DNA of 57,680 nucleotides from CAYFNK01 sp964474895 (GCA_964474895.1 CAYYUK010000002.1:1-57680); one strand, 5' to 3'; counted from the stretch's first letter, positions 1-9,039 are shown. The notes: generated from the letters alone by a model not told the origin. Made by a program: numbers and translations.

Positions 1-76
1 TTCTCAAATTAGTTATATAAGTTTTTTGATTAAAAAAGAAAGACTTTAAAAATAGTTAAATTGTTCAAATTCATAT

Positions 77-151
77 GGACTGGTAGCTCAGCTTGGATAG
101 AGCACTGGCCTTCTAAGCCAGGGGTCGCGGGTTCAAATCCCGTCCGGTCCG
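77..151 (+). tRNA. tRNA-Arg (TCT)
   Basis: Cloverleaf with acceptor stem GGACTGG/CCGGTCC and discriminator G151. The anticodon stem is CTGGC/GCCAG around the loop CTTCTAA, so the anticodon is TCT (Arg, AGA codons). The T-arm is canonical with GTTCAAAT. There is no intron and no encoded CCA. An AT-rich stretch about 30 nt upstream (near 43-55) could be its TATA region. Confidence 0.95.
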
Positions 152-204
152 TATTATATTTCTAAAAAATAGTAAAATTTACTAATTTAAAATAATAAAG
201 AAAA

Positions 205-591
205 TTAACAAAAAGGAGATTTTTCTACAGTTTTTGAATACCAATCAAAATCACCAGGACGATAATGCTTAATAACTTTTCTTTTGGAGACCATCCCATG
301 CGATACTTCGGTATATTCCCTTCTAAAAAGTTGTCCATCAACGTTATATTCTTCAACAGTAATACTTGTTGGATAATCTCCAGTATGGGGCCTTTCCCAA
401 CCGTGTGATATATCTGGAGTAGTCATACGTTCTAGAGTAGCTATTCTCCTAAAAAGAACTCCACCTTCAGAAGTACCATATACTTTTTCTTTGTGCCTAG
501 ACTTAATAGTTGCTCCTTCTCTTGCAAGCTCAATCTCTTTGGGTCCAAGTCTTTTTCCACTCAATACTTTTAATCTATTAGTTAATGTCAT
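205..591 (-). CDS. Hypothetical protein, 128 aa
   Basis: I do not recognise the family. A start at 591 gives 128 aa and is preceded by a strong AGGAGG ribosome binding site 4 nt before the ATG; a further in-frame upstream extension to 666 lies before this site and is unlikely to be translated. The protein is soluble and basic, with no signal peptide or membrane segment. It has a basic N-terminal third (SGKRLGPKEIELAR, KSRHKEK), a central region rich in Gly, His and Trp (HGWERPHTGDYP), and a C-terminal part ending in SPFC. It sits alone between tRNA-Arg and tRNA-Cys. The function is unknown. Confidence 0.6.
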   Translation of the reverse strand: MTLTNRLKVLSGKRLGPKEIELAREGATIKSRHKEKVYGTSEGGVLFRRIATLERMTTPDISHGWERPHTGDYPTSITVEEYNVDGQLFRREYTEVSHGMVSKRKVIKHYRPGDFDWYSKTVEKSPFC

Positions 592-738
592 TTTTCCTCC
601 TTTTATGGAAATATAACTATATTTTCTTAATGATATCAATAATAAGCAGTTTATAAGCTTTTCCATTTGTAACTACTCAATAATGGAAACAATACTAAAA
701 GAAAACTTCTTAAACTAATAATAAATCATTTTACACAT

Positions 739-812
739 GCGCACGTGGTGAAGCGGTCTAACACGCTCGCCTGCAGAGCGGGTATTCCCAGGTTCGAATC
801 CTGGCGTGCGCT
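739..812 (+). tRNA. tRNA-Cys (GCA)
   Basis: Acceptor GCGCACG pairs with CGTGCGC, followed by discriminator T812. The anticodon stem CTCGC/GCGGG has one wobble pair and encloses the loop CTGCAGA, which gives anticodon GCA with U33 present. The T-arm is CCAGG-TTCGAAT-CCTGG. CCA is not encoded. A competing fold that would give CTG lacks U33 and was discarded. Confidence 0.92.
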
Positions 813-827
813 TATAGTAATAAAGAA

Positions 828-1733
828 TTAAACACTAAACTTCAACTTCTTCTTCTTATTTTTCTTTTTACGCCTTCTAACAATGAAAAAAACAATGCCA
901 ATAGCAATTATTGCTATTACAATATAAGTTGAAGTTCTGTCTGGTTCAGTATTATCTAAAGAATCTATAAAGTAAGAAGGATCATATTCAACCCACTTTT
1001 GCAACATTCTTCTTTCATTTGTTGAATCTGTGTAATACAAATTAACAAGTATTTCTCCCTCAGAAGGAATTGCCTCAAAATCTGCAGTTGTATATTCATT
1101 TGAATCCAAATCACCAACAATATTTCTATTCGATCCCTTTATGATTACATTATCTTGTTTTGGAATTTCTGCAGTCAAAGCTTCCACATCTTGGTTTCCT
1201 ATATTAAGTATTTCAAAAATTATATTTCTTTCACCCATGTTGTGATCTTGCACATGAATTTCAAAATCAGTTCTACCATCTTCAATAGTTATGTTAAATC
1301 TTTCAAAAGAATAACCATCTTGTTGAGGATTGTTTTTTCCTTTATATTTCAATTCCACTTCATAATCGCCCTCAAGTGCATCTGCAGCAATTCTTATGTT
1401 ATACAATATATTCCAATTAGAATTATGACCATATCCAGCATAAGTACTTAACTCAATAGATCTTTTTCTGCTTCCATCATCTAATGAAAAAGGATAGTCT
1501 AAGATCAATTCCGCGATGGCTCCCTCTTCACAACCACTATTAATCCCATTAATTTGAAACAAAACCTCAACATAATCTCCAGCAAGTGCCGGATATGGGT
1601 CTTGATTTATCAGTTCAGCTCCCAAATCACAGGTTGCACTAACGGCAGAACCAAAAAGCGGAAGAGCTATAAAAAAAACTATAATCAACCAAAAAATCCT
1701 CAGTCTATTAATCACCTTCTTTTCCATATTCAT
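828..1733 (-). CDS. Secreted, C-terminally anchored surface protein (COG1361-like)
   Basis: 301 aa. It has an N-terminal signal sequence (residues about 9-33, ending near SAVSA), an extracellular all-beta region with two NEW3/CARDB-like segments (the second around the FEILNIGNQDVEALT stretch), then a single C-terminal membrane helix (about 268-286) and a very basic cytoplasmic tail (RRRKKKNKKKK). Signal plus C-terminal anchor plus Arg/Lys tail is the architecture of archaeal COG1361 S-layer-like proteins that accompany MacB-type exporters. It lies 32 bp after the permease gene, with an AAGGTG ribosome binding site, so it is probably the last gene of the ABC operon. A role as accessory or substrate of the exporter is inference. 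Confidence 0.75.
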   Translation of the reverse strand: MNMEKKVINRLRIFWLIIVFFIALPLFGSAVSATCDLGAELINQDPYPALAGDYVEVLFQINGINSGCEEGAIAELILDYPFSLDDGSRKRSIELSTYAGYGHNSNWNILYNIRIAADALEGDYEVELKYKGKNNPQQDGYSFERFNITIEDGRTDFEIHVQDHNMGERNIIFEILNIGNQDVEALTAEIPKQDNVIIKGSNRNIVGDLDSNEYTTADFEAIPSEGEILVNLYYTDSTNERRMLQKWVEYDPSYFIDSLDNTEPDRTSTYIVIAIIAIGIVFFIVRRRKKKNKKKKLKFSV

Positions 1734-1765
1734 TTTGTTACACCTTCTTTATATAAACTTTTTGA

Positions 1766-2971
1766 CTATTCTTTTCTTAGCGCGTCTACCGGATTTGTTT
1801 TTGCTGCCCTTATTGCTGGGAAAACTCCAGAGAGTGCTCCTGTTATTCCTGCAAAAAGTATCAAACCAGCAAACAAGTAGACTGAAAAATAAGGTTGTAA
1901 AAATCCCCAACCAAGATTTTTTAATATGATTCCGCCAAGTGCAGAAACTGCCCAACCAAAAATAACTCCAATAGTTCCAGCAACCAAACCAAGAAATGCA
2001 CTCTCAAATAAGAATATCTCAAAGATACTAGAATTTCTAGCACCCATTGCTTTCAAGACCCCTATTTCCTTATATCTTTCAAGAACCGAAGTGATCATAG
2101 TATTTGCAGTATTTATTGTTGAAACTAAAACAGAAATTAACGCAATTAATATAACAAAACCAATTATAAGGTTTAAAGCACTAGAAAAAGCTTCAATTAG
2201 CTCATCAAACGATTGAACATAAAAATCCTCCTTGCCCTCTTCTACATCCCTAGACTTCCTAAGGTTTCTCTCTATATTTTCATTAACTTTTTCTATATCT
2301 TTTATATTCACTTTGGCAATTATCTGACCATAAGACTCTGTAGCTGGAAGCATCTCTTCAAATTGTTCATTAGTTACGTATAGCTGGGAATCATCTTGAG
2401 GATTTCCAATTTCTTCCATAAATCCAACGATCTTTAGGTTTATACCATTTATCTCAATATTATCATTTAACTCAAATGGTTTTGAAAATATTTTGTCTGG
2501 AAGCCCATAATTATGACCCAAAACAACGTTCCTCATGTCTCCAGCTATTAATAGCCTTCCTTCTTCTACATCTACGTTAAATGATTCCATTACAAAATCT
2601 TTTTTTGGATCATATCCAATAAGAAAAGTATACCTTTGATCTCTATTCTGTTTTACTAATGCTGCATCGTAATACAATCCCGTGGCGTCATAAACTCCAG
2701 CAGCTTTTTCTATTTCATGAACATCAGTTTCGTTTAAAATAATACCATCAACTGCACCAAAGCCACCAGCAGTTTTTGGCATAATTAATACTTTATCTGC
2801 CGAAGAACTTGATGTTAATTCATTAGCATAATCATACAACCCCCAACCAAAACTTATGAAAATAAATATTGTAGAAATTCCAACTAAGATAGAGAAGATC
2901 GTTAAAAAACTTCTTCCCTTGTTCTGTTTCAAATTCCTTAAAGAATATTTTATACTTTCCTCACCGATCAT
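1766..2971 (-). CDS. ABC transporter permease, MacB/FtsX family (second subunit)
   Basis: 401 aa with the MacB layout: one N-terminal membrane helix (about 21-45), a large extracytoplasmic MacB_PCD-type domain (about 46-265), then three C-terminal helices forming the FtsX domain with the typical cytoplasmic segment (SVLERYKEIGVLKAMGARN) and the family ending (PAIRAAKTNPVDALRKE). The start ATG overlaps the upstream permease stop by 4 nt (ATGA), so the two permeases are translationally coupled. With its partner it should form the heterodimeric membrane part of a mechanotransmission-type exporter acting on envelope substrates (lipoprotein, peptide or surface protein release) rather than classical transport. 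The substrate is unknown. Confidence 0.9.
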   Translation of the reverse strand: MIGEESIKYSLRNLKQNKGRSFLTIFSILVGISTIFIFISFGWGLYDYANELTSSSSADKVLIMPKTAGGFGAVDGIILNETDVHEIEKAAGVYDATGLYYDAALVKQNRDQRYTFLIGYDPKKDFVMESFNVDVEEGRLLIAGDMRNVVLGHNYGLPDKIFSKPFELNDNIEINGINLKIVGFMEEIGNPQDDSQLYVTNEQFEEMLPATESYGQIIAKVNIKDIEKVNENIERNLRKSRDVEEGKEDFYVQSFDELIEAFSSALNLIIGFVILIALISVLVSTINTANTMITSVLERYKEIGVLKAMGARNSSIFEIFLFESAFLGLVAGTIGVIFGWAVSALGGIILKNLGWGFLQPYFSVYLFAGLILFAGITGALSGVFPAIRAAKTNPVDALRKE

Positions 2972-4191
2972 CCTCTTAGTGCCTCCACCGGATTTTGTTT
3001 GGCAGCTTTCATTGCTGGAACTATTCCTGAAATTCCACCAATTATGAAGCTACCTAACAGAGTAAGAGATATCAAAAGAAAGTTTATATCTGGTAATAAT
3101 TCTGTTCCCATAAAGCTGTTTATACCAATCGTTCCAAGAATTCCCACTAATGTACCAAACAAAGCTCCAGCAATACCACCAACTAATCCCAATAAACTCG
3201 ACTCAACAAAAAATTGTAAAAATATATGACTATTTTTTGCCCCTATAGACTTCATTAATCCTATCTCTTTTTTTCTTTCTAGAACTGACGTAGTCATTGT
3301 ATTGACTATTCCAAGTGCCCCGATAAATACAGAAATAAATGCAACTATTGCTATGAATATCTGAACACCACCAAGAATGCTATTAACTGTTGAGAGCGAT
3401 GCTTCAGGAGTGCTAACTTCAAAGTCTTCTTCCCCTTCCCTAACATCTCTTATATCTCTTAAAAGTTTTTCAATATCTTCCTTTGTTTTTTGAATTTTAT
3501 CTTTGTTCTTTGGTTCTGCAATGATTATGTCTGCTTCTTCACCAAATCCAAAAATGTCCTCCATATCATTTTCATTCATGACGACTACGTTGTCCATTAT
3601 TATGCTTCCAACTTTGTCAGTTATACCAATAATCTGAAAATTATTATCGTTTATAGAAATAGTTTTTCCAGGAGTTAGAGACTTCCCCCCCCACTCTTCA
3701 GGTTTATCATAAAAATTATATCCCAAAACTACTTTTCCTGAATCTCCTTCTTTGATAAGTCTTCCAAAAAGAATTTCAATATTTAAGCTAGTGTAAATTA
3801 AATCTCTGTCCTCTTTGTTGTTGGGTAGGCTACCAACATATCTAAAGTTTAAGTTATCATTAAATTCAATTTTTCCAGAATCTATGTTCCTTCTAACCGC
3901 ATTTTCAACACTGCTTAATTTTTCTATTGCATCAACATCATCTTGGGTTAAAGGATCAACAACGTTACTTCCTGGAGGGCCATAACCACTCAAACCTCCT
4001 GCTTGTATTGTAATTAACTCACTAGAACTAACACCTAGCTGGCTTGCAACTGCCAACTGTAAACCATTTCCCAAAGAAATCAAAGAAACAACAGCAGTAA
4101 CACCAATAAATATTCCCAATAAAGTTAGCCAAGATCTAATACCCCTATGTTTGAGGTTTTTGAGTGCAAGAGAAAAGAAGTCAGTTATCAT
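2968..4191 (-). CDS. ABC transporter permease, MacB/FtsX family (first subunit)
   Basis: 407 aa and the same architecture as the downstream permease: N-terminal helix (about 21-44), MacB_PCD-like extracytoplasmic domain with a Gly-rich start (GGLSGYGPPG), and three C-terminal helices with the FtsX signature (TTSVLERKKEIGLMKSIGAKN) and the ending PAMKAAKQNPVEALRG. Its ATG at 4191 directly follows the ATPase stop at 4192. The two permeases are clearly paralogous but divergent, so a heterodimer is likely. The order ATPase-permease-permease-secreted protein is common in archaea. Confidence 0.9.
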   Translation of the reverse strand: MITDFFSLALKNLKHRGIRSWLTLLGIFIGVTAVVSLISLGNGLQLAVASQLGVSSSELITIQAGGLSGYGPPGSNVVDPLTQDDVDAIEKLSSVENAVRRNIDSGKIEFNDNLNFRYVGSLPNNKEDRDLIYTSLNIEILFGRLIKEGDSGKVVLGYNFYDKPEEWGGKSLTPGKTISINDNNFQIIGITDKVGSIIMDNVVVMNENDMEDIFGFGEEADIIIAEPKNKDKIQKTKEDIEKLLRDIRDVREGEEDFEVSTPEASLSTVNSILGGVQIFIAIVAFISVFIGALGIVNTMTTSVLERKKEIGLMKSIGAKNSHIFLQFFVESSLLGLVGGIAGALFGTLVGILGTIGINSFMGTELLPDINFLLISLTLLGSFIIGGISGIVPAMKAAKQNPVEALRG

Positions 4192-4953
4192 CTACTTATA
4201 CCTCTTAAGTTTTTTTAGTCTATCTTTTCCAACTTCACCCCATCCATTCTTTTTTCTGGTTACTTTCTCAATTTTTCCATCCTTTAACCAGAAAACTACC
4301 TCTGCATGGTTTTTTGCTAGATCTGGATCATGAGTAACCATAATAATAGTCTTTCCTTTTTCATTTAAGTCTTTTAAGAAATCCATAACTGTAGCTCCAG
4401 TTTTTGTGTCTAGATTTCCTGTTGGTTCATCTGCAAGAATAACCTCCGGAGAATTTGCCAAAGATCTTGCAATTGCAACCCTTTGTTGTTGTCCACCAGA
4501 TAATTCATTAGGCGAATGATTCATCCTATCCTTCAAATCAACTAAGTTCATTAAGTGAGTTGCTCTGAAATCTCTTTCAGCAGGAGCATGGCCTTGGAAC
4601 ATCATAGGAACCATAACATTTTCCTTTGCAGTCAAATTGTTTATCAAATTGAAAGATTGAAAAATGAAGCCTATCTTTTTCCCACGAATTTGGGCTAGGT
4701 CAGACTCACTTAAAGTGGATATATCTTGGCCATCTAAAAATATTTTTCCACGAGTAGGGACATCTAAACTGCCTATTAAATTCATCATGGTGGATTTTCC
4801 AGAACCAGAAGGGCCCATGATCGCCACAAATTCTCCTTCTTTTATTTCCAGTGAAGCATTGTCAACAGCTTTAACAATGTTAGTTCCCATACGATAATAT
4901 TTACAGACACTTTTTAATTTTATGATTGGTTTCTTATCCACTATTTTTTTCAT
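4192..4953 (-). CDS. ABC transporter ATP-binding protein, LolD/MacB type
   Basis: 253 aa. Walker A GPSGSGKST (residues 47-55), signature LSGGQQQR (151-158), Walker B VILADEP (171-177), D-loop GNLD and H-loop VTHD are all intact, and the closest class by motif is LolD/MacB/FtsE (COG1136). The protein is soluble and would power the two FtsX-fold permeases encoded directly downstream. A TATA box centred at 4978 lies 25 nt upstream of the ATG, so this gene appears to start a leaderless transcript even though it lies 77 bp after the secreted-protein gene transcribed in the same direction. The C-terminal tail is basic (RLKKLKRYK), which is slightly longer than usual. Confidence 0.95.
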   Translation of the reverse strand: MKKIVDKKPIIKLKSVCKYYRMGTNIVKAVDNASLEIKEGEFVAIMGPSGSGKSTMMNLIGSLDVPTRGKIFLDGQDISTLSESDLAQIRGKKIGFIFQSFNLINNLTAKENVMVPMMFQGHAPAERDFRATHLMNLVDLKDRMNHSPNELSGGQQQRVAIARSLANSPEVILADEPTGNLDTKTGATVMDFLKDLNEKGKTIIMVTHDPDLAKNHAEVVFWLKDGKIEKVTRKKNGWGEVGKDRLKKLKRYK

Positions 4954-4970
4954 ACAGAACTAGATAAGAA

Positions 4971-4985
4971 ATTTATATATAAATC
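4971..4985 (-). promoter_or_regulatory. TATA box of the ABC exporter operon
   Basis: On the minus strand the sequence reads GATTTATATATAAAT, centred 25 nt before the ATG at 4953. This spacing predicts a leaderless mRNA for the ATPase gene. Confidence 0.6.
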
Positions 4986-5030
4986 TAACCCAAAATAAAA
5001 ATTTATAAAAAAGAAAAAAGAAAAGAAGAT

Positions 5031-6674
5031 TTATGCTAATTTCTTCTTCTTGAAGATTAAAACAACAAAGTAGACGATTACTATCAATAATGCAATGTTT
5101 CCAAGTACCCAGAAAAGAGTCTTAGATCCGTCAGCATCAAAGAAGTCACCAATACTGAAACCAGTAGGCAAGTAAACAACATTTCCACTACCAGGAGTAA
5201 CGTCTCCAGTGTCATCACCATCATCACCATCATCATCAGGTGAACCTTCACAACTTGTTACATCTATTGTGTGCAATTTTGAAACTATGGTTTCATCATC
5301 TTCATTGTAAGCCCAAAATTCTAACTGGTAACTATCCTTATCTAAATCAGAAGGCAAAGTTACAACGAACTGAAGGTCTTTTTCTCTATCATCATAGTCA
5401 TCTTCTTCAAGAGTGAAAGTCTCAGAAGTATACTCTAGTCCAAGATCGCCAATAAGAAGTTTAACATACATATCATCCAAGTCATCACTACCCGTGTTTA
5501 TAACGTCAATATATGTTGTAAAAACAAATCCGCAGGTCAATTGTCCTGAAGAAATTGAAAGATCATCAAGACGAATATCTTCTCCATCTTCCTTTACAAC
5601 TTCTACAGCGTTTTCATAGACAATATTAAAAGTAAAATCATTGCTTGAATTTCCATCTTCTTCGCCATCGACTCTTACTCTAACACTATAGCTCTTTTCA
5701 TCAACGTTGTATGGAACATCAAACTCAAAATTTTTGTCTTCAGTGTCACCTTGTTCTAAATCAAAGGTATTACTTTCATCATTTAGATCTTTTTTATTGT
5801 CTAGTATATCAAGAACCCAAACTTCAATTTTAACATCTTCCATATCAAAACCTAAAGATTCAACAAGAACTTCAAATTCGAAATCATCGCCAGGCTTTAA
5901 GTCATCCAAATCAGTAACTTCATCGAAATCAATGCTAATTAGATTTGTAAATGTGGTAACTGTCAAATCGTAAGAAACAGTAACGCCCTCTGAACTTATA
6001 ATACTAATATCCCCATTCAAATCACCAAGATATTGATTATCATCAGTTGTAGCTGTCATGGTAACGATCTTATAATCACCAGAATCCAAATCGAATGAAT
6101 TATCGTCAAAAGATAACAAAATCTCATGATTACCGATATCTTCAAAATCAGCCTGATCATAACTCAAAATAACATCAGTTAAATCTGTGTTACCATTGTT
6201 AGTTATAGTAATCTGAACTGTTCCTGTTTGTTCTTGTTCAAGAGACAAAGAACCACTAGATTGATCCAAACTAAGAGAATTAAGTTCGTTCACAGTAATT
6301 GTAAAATCATTTGTGTAAACAACGCTCCTATCATTAGGAATACCATCTAATACAGTTACAGTACCTGTATAGTCTCCAACTGCTTGTCCACTAGGTATTG
6401 TAAATTCAAATGAAACAGGCACAGATGAACCATCTACTAGTTCATCAATATCACTTGGAGAAAAGATTTCATCCAAAGAACTAAAGCCAGGTACACTTAA
6501 ACTAAAAGTTATATCTGTTAGGTTGTATCCTTCAGTATTTTCTAAAGTAAAACTACCCTCGATCAAATCACCAGGTAAACCTGAAGATTCAACCGCAAAA
6601 TCAGTCATTTCAGCTCCTGAAAAAAGAGCCAAAACTAGTATCATTATACCAAAAATTGGCAATTTCATATTCAT
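5031..6674 (-). CDS. Large secreted, C-terminally anchored surface protein with tandem NEW3/CARDB-like domains
   Basis: 547 aa. The signal peptide covers about residues 1-21 (MNMKLPIFGIMILVLALFSG). The ectodomain is acidic, Asp/Ser-rich and all beta, with several repeats of the pattern 'xITNNGNTDLTDV', typical of COG1361/NEW3 or CARDB immunoglobulin-like domains. A Gly/Asp-rich linker (DDDGDDGDDTGDVTPG) precedes one C-terminal helix (about 520-542) and a KKKKLA tail. A TATA box at 6725-6736 and a GGGGGT ribosome binding site precede the start. It is transcribed in the same direction as the ABC exporter, so it is a probable cargo or partner of it. Its composition suggests an S-layer or surface-coat role; this is inferred from architecture only. 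Confidence 0.75.
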   Translation of the reverse strand: MNMKLPIFGIMILVLALFSGAEMTDFAVESSGLPGDLIEGSFTLENTEGYNLTDITFSLSVPGFSSLDEIFSPSDIDELVDGSSVPVSFEFTIPSGQAVGDYTGTVTVLDGIPNDRSVVYTNDFTITVNELNSLSLDQSSGSLSLEQEQTGTVQITITNNGNTDLTDVILSYDQADFEDIGNHEILLSFDDNSFDLDSGDYKIVTMTATTDDNQYLGDLNGDISIISSEGVTVSYDLTVTTFTNLISIDFDEVTDLDDLKPGDDFEFEVLVESLGFDMEDVKIEVWVLDILDNKKDLNDESNTFDLEQGDTEDKNFEFDVPYNVDEKSYSVRVRVDGEEDGNSSNDFTFNIVYENAVEVVKEDGEDIRLDDLSISSGQLTCGFVFTTYIDVINTGSDDLDDMYVKLLIGDLGLEYTSETFTLEEDDYDDREKDLQFVVTLPSDLDKDSYQLEFWAYNEDDETIVSKLHTIDVTSCEGSPDDDGDDGDDTGDVTPGSGNVVYLPTGFSIGDFFDADGSKTLFWVLGNIALLIVIVYFVVLIFKKKKLA

Positions 6675-6724
6675 TTTTTAACCCCCAAACTATCACCTAA
6701 TTGTTAAATCGCGAAGACATGAAA

Positions 6725-6736
6725 AGCTTATAAACC
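6725..6736 (-). promoter_or_regulatory. TATA box upstream of the 547-aa surface protein
   Basis: Minus strand GGTTTATAAGCT, about 50 nt before the start codon, predicts a leader of about 30 nt that carries the GGGGGT ribosome binding site. Confidence 0.5.
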
Positions 6737-6794
6737 TTTTGAAAGCAGCCAAAACACCTAAATTTTAGGATTTAAGACACAAAAGTTCCACCAA

Positions 6795-6806
6795 ATTTTA
6801 TAAATA
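6795..6806 (+). promoter_or_regulatory. TATA box of the archaeosortase-like gene
   Basis: ATTTTATAAATA is centred 25 nt before the ATG at 6826, so the transcript should be leaderless. Confidence 0.6.
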
Positions 6807-6825
6807 AGATAGTATTATACAAATT

Positions 6826-7362
6826 ATGAAATATCCAGAGAAACTAGCACTAAGAGTACTAATTATACTATTACTGTTCTTAATCTACAATTATATCTAT
6901 ATAATAGCTCTTCCAGTAACAACTTATCTAAGTTTCATAGTCTTAAAAATATTACAATACAATCCAACATTGATAGGCAATTCAATTTCGGTAAACAATA
7001 TTACATTCAGTTTTATTTCAGCATGTGTAGCACTTCCAGCATATTATTTACTATTAATACTATTATTAACAACAAAGGATTTAAACGTTAAGAGTTCGAT
7101 AAAACTATTTTTCATTGGAAGTTTACTAATACTAGCAATGAATATAATAAGGATAGATTTGCTAATAGCAGCATTTACTTCGTTCGGAAAACAGTGGTTT
7201 GACAAATTACATATAATTTTTTGGAAATTCGTTTCAGGAGTATATGTTGCAATAATTTGGATATTCCTATCAAAAAAATATAAAATAAAATCAATGCCTG
7301 TTTACACAGACTTAAAATATCTTTACAATAAAAGTCTTCTAAAAAACAGATTTAAAAAATAA
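6826..7362 (+). CDS. Exosortase/archaeosortase family transpeptidase
   Basis: 178 aa, almost entirely membrane-embedded, with about five hydrophobic helices. The family's catalytic layout can be traced: Cys67 in FISACVALPAY at the start of a helix, Arg109 in LAMNIIRIDLL, and His129 in KLHIIFWKF. These correspond to the conserved Cys, Arg and His of exosortases and archaeosortases, which cleave C-terminal tripartite sorting signals of surface proteins. The usual C-S/T-G turn is replaced by C-V-A-L, so this is a divergent member. It is divergent from the surface-protein/ABC operon, whose products carry C-terminal helices with basic tails and are candidate substrates, although no classical PGF-CTERM motif is seen. 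Confidence 0.72.
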   Translation: MKYPEKLALRVLIILLLFLIYNYIYIIALPVTTYLSFIVLKILQYNPTLIGNSISVNNITFSFISACVALPAYYLLLILLLTTKDLNVKSSIKLFFIGSLLILAMNIIRIDLLIAAFTSFGKQWFDKLHIIFWKFVSGVYVAIIWIFLSKKYKIKSMPVYTDLKYLYNKSLLKNRFKK

Positions 7363-7800
7363 TGTAACTACTGTAACAATAATACCTGCAATTAAAACCC
7401 CAATTAGATTAGATATTACAAATTTCTTATAACTTAAACCAATAAGGTACGCAGCCAAAGCTCCAGAATAACTTCCACTACCAGGAATTGGAACCGCAAT
7501 AAATGCAGCTATTGCCCATTCTCCATACTTTTCAACATACTTACTTACTTTCTTCTGCGTCCTTAATACAAATTTACTATAAATTCTTTCAAAAATACTG
7601 TCTTTTTTTAGGAGACATACAAATTTATCTAGTAATATATAAACAATAGGACCAAGGATAATATTTACAAGAACAGCAACAAAAAAAACTAAGATCCAAG
7701 GAACTCCTAAACCAACGCCCAAAGGTATACTTGCTCTAAGTTCCAAAGCTGGAATTAAGGTAGAGAGAGCTACTATTAAAATCTCTTTTGCATATAACAT
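7339..7800 (-). CDS. Small multidrug export family membrane protein (COG2426, PF06695-like)
   Basis: 153 aa with four hydrophobic segments. It carries the hallmarks of the COG2426 family: the N-terminal PALELRASIPLGVGLG segment and the PIPGSGSYSGALAAYLIGL segment around residue 105-123. The family's 'multidrug' name rests on weak evidence, and the true substrate is unknown. Its 3' end overlaps the convergent archaeosortase-like gene by 24 bp. It is a monocistronic minus-strand gene, as the upstream gene on that strand ends at 7868. Confidence 0.88.
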   Translation of the reverse strand: MLYAKEILIVALSTLIPALELRASIPLGVGLGVPWILVFFVAVLVNIILGPIVYILLDKFVCLLKKDSIFERIYSKFVLRTQKKVSKYVEKYGEWAIAAFIAVPIPGSGSYSGALAAYLIGLSYKKFVISNLIGVLIAGIIVTVVTLFFKSVF

Positions 7801-7867
7801 TTTTTAATAATGTAAAATTCACAAAGAAGTTTATTTAATTTATGGTTTACTATTAATTGTTCAGAAC

Positions 7868-8716
7868 TCATTTCTTATCATCTTTTTGAAATACAAGTAG
7901 ATCATCAGTGGTTAATTTCTTTTTTTCTTTTATTTTGGTTTCAACTTCTTTAGCTTTTTCTTCAAGAACAGCATTTTCCTTTATCTGTCTTTTTATCTTT
8001 TCTCCAACAGCAAATTTACTTGCATGTTTTAATTTTCCCTTCAAACCATCGTTTATTTTTGAAAATTTATTTTTGGACTCGATAAACTTTTTAAATGCCT
8101 CTTCTTGTTTTTTATTTAAATCATTAATCTGTTTAGTTAGAGAAATAAAATCCCCATAACCTTCCTTACTTTTTTTATACTCATCCTGCATTCTCTTATG
8201 GAATGATTCAGCTAGATCCTTAGACTCCTTTATTTTTCCAGAAAGTGATTTAAGATTTCTAAATGTTTCTTGAACGCCCTCAGATTCATGCAATTTTTTC
8301 TTAAATCCTCTTATTTGTTTCATATATTGTTGTTCTTTCTTGAATGAGAGTGCTTCGGTTTCAATTTTTTGCTCTAATTTATTTATATTATCTAAAATCT
8401 TAGAAGGATCAAAATCAATTTTATTCTCTTTCATTATCTTATGTTTCTCAGAATTTAATTTTTTGAACTCTACAATCAATTCTTGGGTTTGTTTGTTGTA
8501 TTTATCTCTTTGCTCTTTCAAACTTTTTATACTTTCACTAGATTTATCTTTAGTACTCTTTATATTCCTTATAGACTTAATTAGACTTCTTATTTCTTCA
8601 CTTAAACTCTCTTTAATAGAAAACCATTTTTCTTTCTGAACGTTAAGTTCATTCAAATCTCTCTTAAGATCACTAATTTCCTTTCTCAGATCACTGTTGT
8701 TCTTTAGGTTCTTCAT
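7868..8716 (-). CDS. Archaeal coiled-coil protein (COG1340)
   Basis: 282 aa, nearly all charged alpha-helix with long heptad-like Lys/Glu/Leu patterns (about 5-115 and 120-270), no membrane segment. Length and pattern match the uncharacterised archaeal COG1340 coiled-coil family, which is frequently found near ribosomal or translation genes. It starts 23 bp after the L12 stop and is therefore probably the last gene of the L1-L10-L12 operon. The molecular function is not known; a structural or ribosome/SMC-like scaffold role would be speculation. Confidence 0.8.
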   Translation of the reverse strand: MKNLKNNSDLRKEISDLKRDLNELNVQKEKWFSIKESLSEEIRSLIKSIRNIKSTKDKSSESIKSLKEQRDKYNKQTQELIVEFKKLNSEKHKIMKENKIDFDPSKILDNINKLEQKIETEALSFKKEQQYMKQIRGFKKKLHESEGVQETFRNLKSLSGKIKESKDLAESFHKRMQDEYKKSKEGYGDFISLTKQINDLNKKQEEAFKKFIESKNKFSKINDGLKGKLKHASKFAVGEKIKRQIKENAVLEEKAKEVETKIKEKKKLTTDDLLVFQKDDKK

Positions 8717-8739
8717 TATAATAAAAAGAAGAAAAGATT

Positions 8740-9039
8740 TTAACCGAAAAGCGCGCCTAATCCTGCGGCACTTTCAGCTTCATCTTTCTTTTCTTCTTCT
8801 TTTTTATCTTCTTTCTTTTCTTCAGGAGATGCGTCTGCACTTGCAGCAGGAGCCGCACCAACAGTTACTGCTTCTTTAATTGCCTGATCAATGTCCACAC
8901 CATCTAAAGCTGCTACCAAAGCCTTGATTTTTGATTCGTCAACTTGGGATCCAACAGCATCCATCACCTTTTTGACGTTCTCTACATTGATTTCCTTTCC
9001 TGATTTGTGAAGGAGTAAAGCTACATAAATTAATTCCAT
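8740..9039 (-). CDS. rpl12: Ribosomal protein P1 (archaeal L12)
   Basis: 99 aa. The N-terminal dimerisation helices (MELIYVALLLHKSGKEIN) bind the L10 stalk base. An Ala-rich hinge and a Glu/Lys-rich linker follow, and the protein ends in the universal GLGALFG motif that recruits translation factors. The start lies within the last codons of the L10 gene (10 bp overlap), so the two are translationally coupled in the classic L1-L10-L12 order. Confidence 0.97.
   Translation of the reverse strand: MELIYVALLLHKSGKEINVENVKKVMDAVGSQVDESKIKALVAALDGVDIDQAIKEAVTVGAAPAASADASPEEKKEDKKEEEKKDEAESAAGLGALFG

Noticed and set aside
739..812. tRNA with anticodon CTG
   Set aside because: One fold of the anticodon arm gives CTG, but it has C at position 33 and requires a poor stem; the Cys (GCA) fold restores U33 and a 5-bp stem.
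1554..1955. Small ORFs opposite the permease and surface-protein genes
   Set aside because: They match the reverse reading of known genes, have no ribosome binding site and no plausible family.
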